Shown in pieces: positions 1 to 10,400 of a stretch of DNA of 64,000 bases. Origin of the DNA: Cladocopium goreaui. Lineage: Eukaryota > Sar > Dinophyceae > Suessiales > Symbiodiniaceae. The stretch covers positions 377,501 to 441,500 of the forward strand of contig CAMXCT020001090.1 of the NCBI GenBank assembly GCA_947184155.2, in the 5' to 3' direction. A program made the translations under genes and the position numbers. Positions within the stretch are counted from its first letter, which is position 1, and each line of letters starts with the position of its first letter. Under the pieces are notes generated by a model that saw only the letters and a list, made by a program, of their open reading frames with translations, did no database searches and was not told the DNA's origin.

Positions 1-7
1 GCTGCCC

Positions 8-1018
8 ATGCCAAGGATGCTGCAAAGCCGGCTTGCAGTTCTCTCAATGTGTGTGTTTGGTGCGGTCATGATTTGGTTTCGACCGCGTGCTCTCATCTTT
101 AGTCCAGTTCCCGCTACTCTTGGGAAGGGACGATCAGCTCACCTCACAGCCACTGGACACGGCATCAATTTGGTGGAAGAGCCTTGCCGCCACGGGGCAC
201 ACCATGAGCTCCAGGCCTCGAGCCCAAAGATCCCCGCTTTCAGCTCGAACGCGCCCATACACATCAACATGAAGCACATCAACATCAAGTTGGATCGCAA
301 CGTTCTCAAGTGGATTTTCAGGATTTTCTACCTATGTTTGGATGGCTGGCTCAACGATTTCTCTTCTCATCAGAGTTGCTGCAAAATTCACGAGCAGGAA
401 AGGGAGATTCAGAAAAAGGATCTGCCAGAGATATACGAGATACCCGAATTGATCAAAGGGCTGGACCGCTGGCACCTAGTCTATCGTGTTCCATGTCTCC
501 CTTCAAAACGAGACAAGCAGTGGAACAATACAATTTTGAGAAGTCAGGAAGAAGGGGAAAAGAAAAACAGGGAGTCAAGTACGTTCAGGTGGCTGATGAT
601 TTCCGGCGTTCTGGTCTGTGAGAATTGGGCTGAGGACGAGGCCCTCAAAAGGCTTGACAAAGATTCGGCTGGACTGGCTGGTCCTAAGGAAGTTGGAGAT
701 CGCCAAAGCTCCAGCATCTTGTTATGTTCATGCTGTGTTGCAGCACTTGGAGGGGGCCTTGCAGCTGTGAGTTTGCAGATGTGGACAGAAAGGAGAGGGG
801 TGCTCCCCTTCGCTGACAGCTCTTCCGATGCATTCATCATTGCCGCTGTGATCGCTTTCGTATCCATTGGAAGTCTTTCTGGCGGTGGCCTTGTGGAAGT
901 GGATCATCAAAGAGACGTGACTCAGATGTTTTCGGTATTTCTGGAAGGAATGATCCTTGGCGTGGCCGGTTTGTGGAAACTGGATGATTTGTCCAGACAG
1001 CGCATGCAGCGCCTTTGA
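8..1018 (+). CDS. hypothetical protein with hydrophobic C-terminal segments
   Basis: An uninterrupted 336-codon frame that is open up to the window edge, so the true start may lie upstream or this may be the last exon of a longer gene. I do not recognise a family. Near the N-terminus (about residues 9-24) there is a hydrophobic stretch that could be a signal anchor. The middle is charged and low in hydrophobics. The C-terminal third has three hydrophobic stretches at roughly 235-260, 272-296 and 307-325, separated by short polar loops, so a small membrane protein is possible. The frame lies outside any simple repeat, which argues against a repeat artefact, but nothing else proves that it is expressed. 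Confidence 0.4.
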   Translation: MPRMLQSRLAVLSMCVFGAVMIWFRPRALIFSPVPATLGKGRSAHLTATGHGINLVEEPCRHGAHHELQASSPKIPAFSSNAPIHINMKHINIKLDRNVLKWIFRIFYLCLDGWLNDFSSHQSCCKIHEQEREIQKKDLPEIYEIPELIKGLDRWHLVYRVPCLPSKRDKQWNNTILRSQEEGEKKNRESSTFRWLMISGVLVCENWAEDEALKRLDKDSAGLAGPKEVGDRQSSSILLCSCCVAALGGGLAAVSLQMWTERRGVLPFADSSSDAFIIAAVIAFVSIGSLSGGGLVEVDHQRDVTQMFSVFLEGMILGVAGLWKLDDLSRQRMQRL

Positions 1019-2429
1019 CATCCTTCAGTGCTAGTAGCCAGTCGCACGGTTTCTTGCCAAGTCTAAGTGGTTCTTTTTAAGGGTTTTGACCTGCAATGCA
1101 AGGAGAAAAGGTGTGGCAGATTGGCAGATGTAGACAGAAGATCTGTGGGCATCAGCCTTTCAACAGGTCTGGAAATAGACAAAATCACCTGCAAAGGCTT
1201 AGCACATCCACCATCTTTGCCTCAGTAAATGCCAGATTCAAGTCACTTAGGATGGTTGCACGTGCACTGTAAGTCTGTGCCACACTTTGATAAAGCAGGC
1301 AGCTAGAAGCATGCTTAGGGAAATTGACCCCACACAAATCCCTCCGCATATATACATCCCACCGCCTGCTTCGAGGTCAGACAGCATCCACTATTGGATC
1401 CTGCAGGTTCATCCCGCAGGTGCTTAAACATCTTAGAGTTTGATGGTTTATTTCTATATGCATATAATTCACAATTCATATTTGCAAGGAAGTATTAGTG
1501 AGAGACTTTGACGGAGATGCGTTAATGGTTGGAAGATTTGGACAACATTTCGGCGCTGCTTGAGGCCTGCTGCTCGGATCCATGCTAGTATTGTAAATAT
1601 AACATGTATTAACATGTAATATATTCATTTTGAATATGCATATTAGATATATACCGACATATTCGATGGCACATGCAGATATTATATATGTACACAAGTG
1701 TTTTCACCAGTTTCATGTTGCAAATAGGGCCTTATCGCGCGCTGGCCCAGGTTTTAACATGTTTTAACCACAGTGAGCCAGTTTGAAGATGTTCTTAAGT
1801 TGGACAACGGGTTTCTTCAATATAACAACCTCAGATCTTGATCACCAGGCACGTCAGCCTGTCTTCCTGAGTTCCTGGGGAATTTTCCATGGACCACGGC
1901 TCCAAACCACGTGACGTTTCGAGGGCACCAGAAAGCTCAGTGCAGCTGTTGGGCGCTCAGATTTCGCAGGGTGCAACCCTGACATTGTTGACATTGTTGA
2001 CGCAGTGGAGACTGCACCATGCAAACAATAGGCGTTTTGTAGGCCCGATTCACCAGCATTCTGGAACCCTTCTTGATTTCGAATTTAGAAGGCAGATGAA
2101 GGCAGCATATGGTAGCACATCCAAAATCGCAATCCATGCCTGAAGATATTCCCCAGGGCGATTCTGCATACATGGCGTTAAATCGTTTACGCAGTCTCGA
2201 CTCAATAGTGGTAGCACCAGTCAGTGGGTAGATTACAGAATCCGTCTCAAACTTTTGTGTAGAAAGAACAGCTGCAGAATAATCAGCAGGTGAAAACTTA
2301 TGATACACTTTTCTAATCTTTTCTAGCGATTTGGAAGTCAATGTGAAATGGATCGCATTGGTGCAAGTTGCCAAGAGCTGCTAGAGTTTAGGCTGAAGCC
2401 CTAACGGGTGCATCGCCTGCATCGCGGCC
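1019..2429. other. intergenic, no gene recognised
   Basis: AT-rich spacer between the first open frame and the TauE/SafE gene. Open frames here are short and overlap on both strands (for example 1889-2143 plus and 1937-2374 minus) and show no family motif. I saw no copy of the 22-base dinoflagellate spliced-leader relic in front of the transporter gene. Confidence 0.5.
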
Positions 2430-3401
2430 ATGAATCCTGGCACCGCCGCGGTGGTCGTCACCGGATCATTTTTTGGTTCCTTCTGCCGCGCTGCCACGGG
2501 CTTTGGGGGGTCCATCATCTTCGAGTTGATCTACAACTTGTGTGGCGAATTCCACGTGGCACCAGGCTTGCGGAATGCCTTGCGGATGGTGGAGCTGGGC
2601 ATGGTCTTAGAGATGACGAACTCTCCACTGATGTTCCTCACTGTGGCCCGGCAGACGTCCCGATTCTGGCGGAGTTTGTTGATGCTCTCGATGCTGTGCT
2701 TGCCAGGCACCATGCTGGGATCTTTCGGCCTGTTGCAGGCGCAAGAGCATGCGAAAACCCTGGCGGCCCTGCGCATGGGACTCAACTTGCTGTTCCTACT
2801 GATTTCCATTTTCAAACTCTCTGGCGAAGTGCGGGCCCACACCAAGCAGCCAGAAAAGGAGGTTGCCTTGCTGAATGAGGGATCCAAGGTGCAACAGGAT
2901 GACGACAAAACAATTTGTAGAGAGTTGGGATTGGGATTGGTGTTGGTGGGCTTCGCTGATGGCTTTTTGAATGGCTTGATTGGCATTCCGGGGCCTCCAA
3001 CCATGATCTACTTCGCCTCAGTCTTGAAATCTGGCCGCATGACGCCCGACACCTGCATGGTGCTGACCCAGACCTTCTTCCTGCTTACCACCTTCATGCG
3101 CGGTGCAGCCTTAGGTTCCCCCGCCATGTGGCACGAGTGGCTGAAAAGCGAACCCCTGGCCCTGCTGATTCCAGTGCCAGCTTTGGTAGCTATGAAGCTG
3201 GGCTTTGAGCTGCGAAAGTGGCTGGATCCCACCCTGCTGCTGCGGTGCATCTTGGTCCTTCTCTTGTTGTCTTCCCTGATGGGCATGGACGTTTTCCAAG
3301 GCTCCTGGCTGGGGCTAGGCAGCCTGGCCTTCACTGGCCTGTGGCTCTTGGTGCTTCTGACGAAAGTGACCCGCAGAGATGTGGCTGGCTGTGAACCCTG
3401 A
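2430..3401 (+). CDS. TauE/SafE-type anion (sulfite/sulfonate) exporter-like membrane protein
   Basis: A single-exon 323-residue frame whose size fits the TauE/SafE (DUF81) family, which moves sulfite, sulfonates or related organic anions across a membrane. The protein is mostly hydrophobic, with about seven to eight predicted membrane segments in two halves. Each half carries a glycine-rich loop next to a helix: ATGFGGS around residue 22 and IGIPGPP around residue 184, matching the repeated GxGGG-type motif of this family. A charged loop of about 35 residues (near 130-163) links the halves. The start chosen is the first ATG after a run with no upstream in-frame methionine nearby. It is the only clearly intronless gene here, unlike its intron-rich neighbours, so it may come from a reinserted cDNA or from bacterial transfer. 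Substrate is not predictable. Confidence 0.72.
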   Translation: MNPGTAAVVVTGSFFGSFCRAATGFGGSIIFELIYNLCGEFHVAPGLRNALRMVELGMVLEMTNSPLMFLTVARQTSRFWRSLLMLSMLCLPGTMLGSFGLLQAQEHAKTLAALRMGLNLLFLLISIFKLSGEVRAHTKQPEKEVALLNEGSKVQQDDDKTICRELGLGLVLVGFADGFLNGLIGIPGPPTMIYFASVLKSGRMTPDTCMVLTQTFFLLTTFMRGAALGSPAMWHEWLKSEPLALLIPVPALVAMKLGFELRKWLDPTLLLRCILVLLLLSSLMGMDVFQGSWLGLGSLAFTGLWLLVLLTKVTRRDVAGCEP

Positions 3402-3872
3402 TGGGCAGCTGCCACGGGTCCGAAGCGGATCATGTCTAGAAAAATATGCAGCGGGAGTTGGCATGCCTTTTTCGGTGCCCACCTGTTGATATGCTGATAC
3501 ACTCATGCAACAACATGCAACATCAGGCAAGGGCGTGCAAAGATGTGCAAAGTACGTGTACAGTATGTTCTCAGGTTTTTACATTTTCCTTCGTCAACAT
3601 TTATAATTAGCACACATCTTTGACACACACACACACAAGTACTTCGACGCATTCTGAGCACAGCACGCGTTCTTCTCCCATTTGGAATCCCTGGCGCGTG
3701 CTACCTTTGCATAACATTTGCGTGATCATGATACATGTAGGATCATGTGGGCGTGCTATGCCTAGCGCTGATGCCAGAAGAAGACCCCCACTGTAGCGAT
3801 TTTGACTTCTCCAAGGTGATCCTGTTTATCCATAGGATCGTTAACCGATCTGCTTTCACGGTGGCCTCTGAG
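3402..3872. other. spacer or first intron of the SPRY gene
   Basis: No convincing exon. It holds a short CA run near 3627 and unremarkable AT-rich sequence. The missing N-terminal exons of the SPRY-domain gene should be somewhere here if the gene is intact. Confidence 0.35.
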
Positions 3873-5676
3873 GTCACTGTTGGTGTAGCAGTTGATTTGG
3901 ACCATCGATTCTTGGCGAAAATCGCTGGGGAAAAACCAGGTACCAATGGATTCCTCCTTGATGTCATGGGATTCAACATGATTCAACTAGCCCCCCAAGT
4001 TTTTGACAACCCCCAATAAATCCCAATAGATCCCAATAATGGATATATCTAGTTATATAATAAGCCCTTATTGGTGGTTGTAGGTGGTCAACGTGCCCCC
4101 TTAGTAAGCCTTGACTTGGCTGCCGTTGCATTGGAGTTGACCAACTGTTCTCCCCTTCGGCCTGGATTTCTGGGATTTTCTGGGCCCAGGATGTGTGTAC
4201 TTCTCCACAGACGGCAAGTGGGATGAGAAATGGCTGGAATCTCCTGCCTTCGGAAAGGACCCCAAAGCAGGGAGGTTGAGAACTCAGTCATTTCACTGGG
4301 AAAAGCGATGTAATTGTGGGGCAAGATTAGACACCCCAAAATTGGCAAATACCACCATATCCTCTGGCCAAATTCTTTTGGCTACATTTGGCTACTAGAT
4401 GACATGGAAGAACTGGCCAAATGACCGCAATAGTGATGACACGTGATATGTTGCCTTTCTCAATCAAGAATCTTGAAGACGTACGATCCAGCGGAGCCCC
4501 AACATCAGGATCCACCATTCAAATGGGTTTCCTAAACTTATCATCACCTATCATAAATATTCTTATAAGGGAATATGCTGGGCCACGGGTATATAATATG
4601 GACCAATATCTTTGGGTTTCATTTCATCATTACTTCAGGATGGCGTAGCTCACGCCAGGACCGTATTCCAGCTGGCATGGAGCTGTATCCTGCCATCTCG
4701 TTGAAAGGCGCCGACTCGGGGCATCGAACATAGCAACTTTGCAGATAGAAATGGTAGAATTTTGCGAAAGTAGTGGTAAAATTACGAGAGTTTAGTACCT
4801 TCTCACTTGTGGATGATGAGAATTGCAGAGAGTGATTATATATAAGATATTATAAGTATGCAAGCATATTCTGTTCTATCCCATGTTTTTATACAATTTA
4901 AACTACATTGTGACATAATTTGTGATATAGTTCGAAGTTGGGTGTGAGCCGCAGAACGTGTCATTCTTTTGAACCTCCGAACTCACCGCTGGCCGCCAGG
5001 TAGAGCATCTTTCGACTTTGGTCCGTGCGCTACTGGTGGATTGGTCATGAGTTTTATGCATGACTTCGCGGATGTGATTGATATTGAAAGCTGCCAGGTA
5101 CTGGAAGTACAAGCCGCCAACAAGAAAAGGACACAAGACCACTTTCAATGTTTCTGGTCAAGATTGAGTTTCTGATTCTCTTTTTTTCCCCTTGGCACCC
5201 CTGTCCATTCCTGATGGCATCGGAGTCGGGTCAATATTTGAGAATCAAATCTTTTCAAGTCGCGCACCTGTTGAAGGAGATCCCCCTTGAAGCCTTGAGA
5301 AACAAACGTGGCAATGGAACATCTCCATTTATAGAAGATTTGCCCACGACAATTGTGATTTATGTATATTTATGTGACTTGAATTCTACATAGGTCAGAT
5401 TCGCCCATGAGAATTGTGATGTTTATGTGAGTCGATTCTGAGTCGATGTGTAGATTTGTTCATTTTATATAAATTGTGATATGTTTGATGTTTGAGTTTT
5501 CCCTTTTTATGCACGATATCTTGACGGAGTGGATGGCACCCCCGTTCCATCTCCCGAGGTTTGGCGAAACGCCCCAACGGGTGCGCATAGCTCTGCAGCC
5601 CAGAGACATTCCAACGGGGACGTTTAGCACGGCTGCTATTGGAAACATGAAAAACAACATCCGAAGGTATCTGAAG
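3873..5676 (+). CDS. SPRY-domain protein, multi-exon (partial model)
   Basis: Five exons join in phase: 3873-3906, 4190-4257, 4659-4707, 5000-5097 and probably 5530-5676. The first four spell a SPRY core: VGVAVDLDHR followed by CVYFSTDGKW (the DxxxxxxxFxxDG pair of strands), then GMELYPAISLKG (the LYPAxSL strand), then RASFDFGP (the closing xNFG-type strand). SPRY domains bind protein partners and are common in E3 ligases and signalling proteins. Donors are GA at 3907, GA at 4258, GC at 4708 and GT at 5098 and 5677; acceptors are AG. The fifth exon (WMAPPFHLPRFGE onward, 49 codons) is unrecognised and its start is uncertain. Upstream exons of the SPRY fold and the start codon were not found; they should lie in 3402-3872. 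Downstream pieces may extend to about 6184. Confidence 0.58.
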
Positions 5677-5779
5677 GTAAATTTGTGAATCATGACTTTC
5701 TATTTACCCTTTATTATCTACTTACTCACTCTATTTCATGTATGTGGATTGGAGCTGTCATCAGCCTGCCAATACTTTA

Positions 5780-6184
5780 AATCATTTCCATGGTGCCGAC
5801 TGTGACAGTGCTGGGCCTTCCAATGACAAGTGCTGGATCTCACAGATTGATTGGTTCGGTGATTTCACAGCTGGCACTTGGCCCCGGGGGCCCCATGGTT
5901 TCCAATGAGGAGTGGACGTGCCACAGATTGGAAACTCCGAGATGCCGTGCCCTTAGAATCCATGACGATTGATGGGTCCCAAGAACGATGAAAGAGTACC
6001 ACCCGAGCTGGTGAATTTTTCGTGTGGCCCAGCAGGCCCAGCACTCTCTCCCGAATGTTCTCAAAAGTTCACCGACCTGGCAGAGCATAAAAATCAGACA
6101 TTCGAAAAGCATCAAACCAGGCTCAGCATCTATAAGGAGGTCCAACTGCACGGTGAGCTCAGTGGGGCGATCTCAGATGGCTAG
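5780..6184 (+). CDS. possible further exons of the SPRY gene or a separate gene
   Basis: GC-richer stretch with overlapping open frames, the best being 5969-6184 (contains PPELVNFSCGPAGPA and ends in a stop). Several AG acceptors are present (for example before 5845 and 5926), but I could not fix exon limits or a family. It may be the 3' end of the SPRY-domain gene, because the next recognisable coding sequence belongs to the peptidase. Confidence 0.3.
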
Positions 6185-6329
6185 AAGGAGGGTCTAGGAG
6201 CCTAGGTCCATTTGAAAGTGGGACCTGGATGATCCCAAGGAAAAACATGGAGTAACAGCGAAAACATCAATACTAGACTTTCTTAGCACCCCCCCACATA
6301 AATGTGCAAGACCCACTCAAACAAACCAA

Positions 6330-6425
6330 AAAAAACATTCTTTTTGATGTTTCCACCTCATTTTCCGTCATTTTCCATCATTTTTCCATCATTTTTCCAT
6401 CATTTTCCCATCATTTTTCATCATT
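6330..6425 (+). repeat. T-rich degenerate tandem repeat (TTTTCCATCA units)
   Basis: About eight degenerate copies of a 10-13 base pyrimidine-rich unit resembling TTTTTCCATCA. Related words recur at 7705-7740 and, in reverse complement, at 32460-32650. It lies just upstream of a GC-rich exon candidate, where it could act as a long polypyrimidine tract. Confidence 0.7.
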
Positions 6426-6443
6426 TTGAACAGAAAATCCCGC

Positions 6444-6655
6444 AGATGTATGGCTTCTTAACCTCGGCCCCGCGCTCTCTCGGCTCCCTCGCCTCCCTTC
6501 GCAGCACGCCCTGCCGTGGCGTCCGCAGCCGCGTTGCGACCGCAGCGCCGGGCCGGGGCCTGGAGCGTTGGACGCCGCTGGCGCTGGCGGTGCTGGGAGG
6601 AAGACTCGGAAGACGGCGGGTGGCGAACATGGCGAAAGTGGTGCCTGGGAGATGA
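6444..6655 (+). CDS. candidate first exon with organelle-targeting-like N-terminus
   Basis: A very GC-rich block in an AT-rich surround. From the ATG near 6446 it reads about 69 residues rich in Arg, Ala, Leu and Ser with almost no acidic residues (for example SAPRSLGSLASLRSTPCRG), which is typical of a mitochondrial presequence. It precedes the first recognised peptidase exon (7431) by about 0.8 kb, so it may be the leader exon of that gene, whose N-terminus is otherwise missing. The donor could not be fixed and the link is inference. Confidence 0.35.
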
Positions 6656-6699
6656 GTTTTTCTAGAGTCTACAGTCTACCTATGTGTTTAAATTAGTAT

Positions 6700-6778
6700 G
6701 AATAGTATAAATAAATACATAGATAGATGTAGATATAGATATAGAATGATATAGATATAGATATAGATATATAGATAT

Positions 6779-6809
<31 letters not shown>

Positions 6810-6842
6810 TAGATATAGATATAGATATAGATATAGATATAT

Positions 6843-6881
<39 letters not shown>

Positions 6882-6912
6882 TAGATATAGATATAGATAT
6901 AGATATACATAG

Positions 6913-6953
<41 letters not shown>

Positions 6954-7087
6954 TAGATATAGATATATATAGATAGATAGATAGATAGATATAGATATAG
7001 ATATAGATATAGATATACATAGAGATAGATAGATAGATAGATCGATAGATAGCTAGATAGATAGATATATGTATGTATATATATATG
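6700..7087. repeat. GATA / GATATA microsatellite
   Basis: About 390 bases of TAGA and GATATA units in alternating blocks. Long minus-strand frames across it (YLSIYLSI type) are repeat artefacts, not genes. It lies between the presequence-like exon and the first peptidase exon. Confidence 0.9.
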
Positions 7088-7430
7088 GGTGATTTTCGCA
7101 TCCATTTGTGGATATGGTTGAATAGTGATAAATAGGGTTCAATTTCGATTTTTTGACGGTTGCATCACGTAAACCCTTTGAATTTTGTAGCTGCAATCTG
7201 ATTACATTCATCTTTTTTCTGGTTATACACGCCATATTCATTTTGGCGTTCTATGTCACATGTTTGGTTTTTTCAAGCCAGGTCCAGTTGGTTGTCCCCT
7301 TTTTTTGACAAGCATGTGAGGGATTTCAAACCGACAATCTGTGTAAGTGGTTTCATTTCAGGAAATTCCCAACATATTTTGATGAGGATCCACTATGACT
7401 CAATATTTTCATGAGGCTGGACCGTACCAG

Positions 7431-10400
7431 GTTGGAACGCACCAACTGAATTTCTGCAAATCTGCGGATGATATTTCGGCAAGTCTCAAGACTTTGATGG
7501 AGAAGTATGAGAAAGAGGTCCAAGCGATTGTGGACGCTGGGGTCTCCAAGGTGCGGTGGGGCTGTGGGCCTAGGCATGCGAGGTTACTGTAGGATACTTA
7601 AGGCCTGTGGAAGTGCCTCAGCATGTCTGCTGCCGAACGGGTTTTACATGGGGTTGTTTGAACATAGAAAAGCCCTATACTGTATAAATTCAACGCTTTG
7701 ACAATCAATCATTTTCATTTTCCATCATTTTCCCATGTTTTCCGGTTGAATGGCAATTTTTGGGTTCTGATTCGATACAACTTGCAACTTACTCTGGAAA
7801 CATTCCCCTTGATTCACCAAGGCTGAGACCATGCCAGCTAGGTTTTTAACAGCTCACTATTCAGTTCCTTAGATGATCCCTTGGTAAGCCCTTACTTGTC
7901 ACTTCTTGCATGGTTCCTATAAACTAGAAACACTTTCTGATTTCCAAGAACTGGATGAGGGGAACATTTAAAGAAAAAAGGACAGCTGCAATTTACTTGT
8001 TCTCATGATTATTTTCATATTGGTATGTGATGTATAAATCAATCATCTTACCATAACCTCTACAGCGTTATCCACTATATCCCACTATATAATATGCAAA
8101 TAATTACCAACTACGATCAATGATCAATTATGATACAGTAATTATGATCATTCTGATGAGTATCATTATCATCATCATTAATTACTATTGTTATGAGTCA
8201 TGATCATGATCATTCTCATGGATCATTGTCATAAACCGTATAGTGAACTTGTTTTTTTTTTTTTTTATGTGCATCAACTTAGGCACCACCTTGATATCCC
8301 TAGTTATAATTACCCTCCAACATAACCAAGGCAACCAAGGCCGACCCCCCAGGCCGACCCCTTCAGCTGCAGCTTCGGCGCCCTGGCGGCCGAGCTGACG
8401 CTGCCGGCGCTGGTCAGCGGCGAGGCGGCCAGGCGCCACGCGGCCACGGAGGCGAAGAAGGAGTTGCAGCTGATGCTTGGGCCGCCTTGGGAGTCCAATT
8501 TTGTCGAAAGAAATGGGTATGGATCAATACCTATGAAAATACAATTTTTAGGGGAATGAACATCCATTTACCAGCTATTTTGATGTTCACCAGGGGTACA
8601 AGGTTTTGACACACTGCCAAATGGTTCAACATGGTGAAAATAAAACGTCAATCTTGGGTAGAAACTAATCCTTTAGTCTTTTGGTATCACTGGGATTATC
8701 TAACCAGCTAAGATTTTTTTCCCCACCTGCCAGGTGAGGGTTGTTAGATTTTATGTCAGTTGCCTCCTCCTACTCCTCCTCCTCCGCCTCCTCCTGCCTC
8801 GTCCTCCTCTCCTCCTCGTCCTCCTGGTCATCCTTGTCGTCCTTGTCGTCCTCGTCGTCCTCGTCGTCCTCGTCGTCCTCGTCGTCCTCGTCCAACTGCG
8901 ACCCGCGATCCACAGTGTTCTCTGCCGGACCTCAACCACGACCATCCACGCCCAGTGTTCCCTGCCGGACCTCAACCACGACCAGCCACGCCCAGTGTTC
9001 CCTTGTTGTACCCACGCCAAGTGTTCCGCTCAGGAAATGTAGAGATAGAGTGCCAGAAATTGCCATCAGATATGCCAGATGCCAGAAGATATGTCAGAAA
9101 TATGCCAGAAGATATGCCAGATAGAATGCCAGATAGAATGCCAGAAGATATGTCAGAAGATATGCCAGAATAGAATGCCAGAAGATATGCCAGATAGAAT
9201 GCAGAATATATGCCAGAAGATATGTGCCAGATATCAGATATGCCAGAAGATATGCCAGATAGAATGCCAGATAGAATGCCAGAAGATATGTCAGATAGAA
9301 TGCCAGAAGATATGCCAGATAGAATGCAAATAGAATGTCAGAAGATATGTCAGATAGAATGCCAGAAGATATGCCAGATAGAATGCCAAAAGAATGTCAG
9401 AAGATATGCCAGATAGAATGCCAGAAGATATGCCAGAAGATATGCCAGATAGAATGCCAAATAGAATGTCAGAAGATATGTCAGATAGAATGCCAAATAG
9501 AATGTCAGAAGATATGTCAGATAGAATGCCAAATAGAATGTCAGAAGATATGTCAGATAGAATGCCAGAAGATATGCCAGATAGAATGCCAGAAGATATG
9601 CCAGAAAGATATGTCAGATAGAATGCCAAATAGAATGTCAGAAGATATGTCAGATAGAATGCCAGAAGATATGCCAGAAGATATGCCAGATAGAATGCCA
9701 AATAGAATGTCAGAAGATATGTCAGATAGAATGCCAGAAGATATGCCAGAAGGTATGTCAGATAGAATGCCAAACAGAATGTCAGAAGATATGTCAGATA
9801 GAATGCCAGAAGATGTGCCAGTAAGAACATGTATAAATGTCATGGTGGGGATCACACGAAGTAAAGTATTTTTTTTTTGGCAGGGTATCTAAGATTGGCC
9901 ATGATATGGTTGAGATATGTTCAACTTATGGTTGAAGGTCAAAGTATTGAACAACTGGATTCATATGGACTCGTGGTGTTTCATGGTTTATTAAAAGCAA
10001 TCTAACTGTATCGATATTGATGTTTGGGATCAAATATGATCCAAGGGTTAAGTGGTTGAAATCTGATGCAACCCAAAGCTGTTGGATATGAGATGAACTG
10101 GGGGATTCATGCATTGAACGGCTTCATCAACAAAGGGTTTTACCAACATCAACACATGAGATCAAAAAAGGGATCATGCGTTTGGTGCTGGAGATTAACC
10201 ATGGATATCACTTGATGTAGCCAACAGAATGGAGAATCTTTAGCTACCGGGCCGAAAGAACCGTCTCCGGATTTGCTAGTGTAGATGATCATTCCAGCAT
10301 TTTTCAGAAAGGAACAATTGATACCGGAAAGCACCTCGGATCAATACGTTTCCCTCAAGGAATCCTAAGATGGTCCATTTCACGGTGCTGAAAGGTGTCA

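Noticed and set aside
4640..4730. tRNA-like GGCGTAGCTCACGCC
   Set aside because: No cloverleaf with an anticodon arm could be drawn, and the stretch is explained by the SPRY exon 4659-4707.
6680..7105. Long minus-strand frames (YLSIYLSI) at 6680-7105
   Set aside because: They are translations of a GATA/GATATA microsatellite; similar frames appear in other phases of the same array.
9291..9892. Long plus and minus frames over the minisatellite
   Set aside because: The 12-base period keeps frames open on both strands; the region lies within an intron fixed by peptidase exons on each side.
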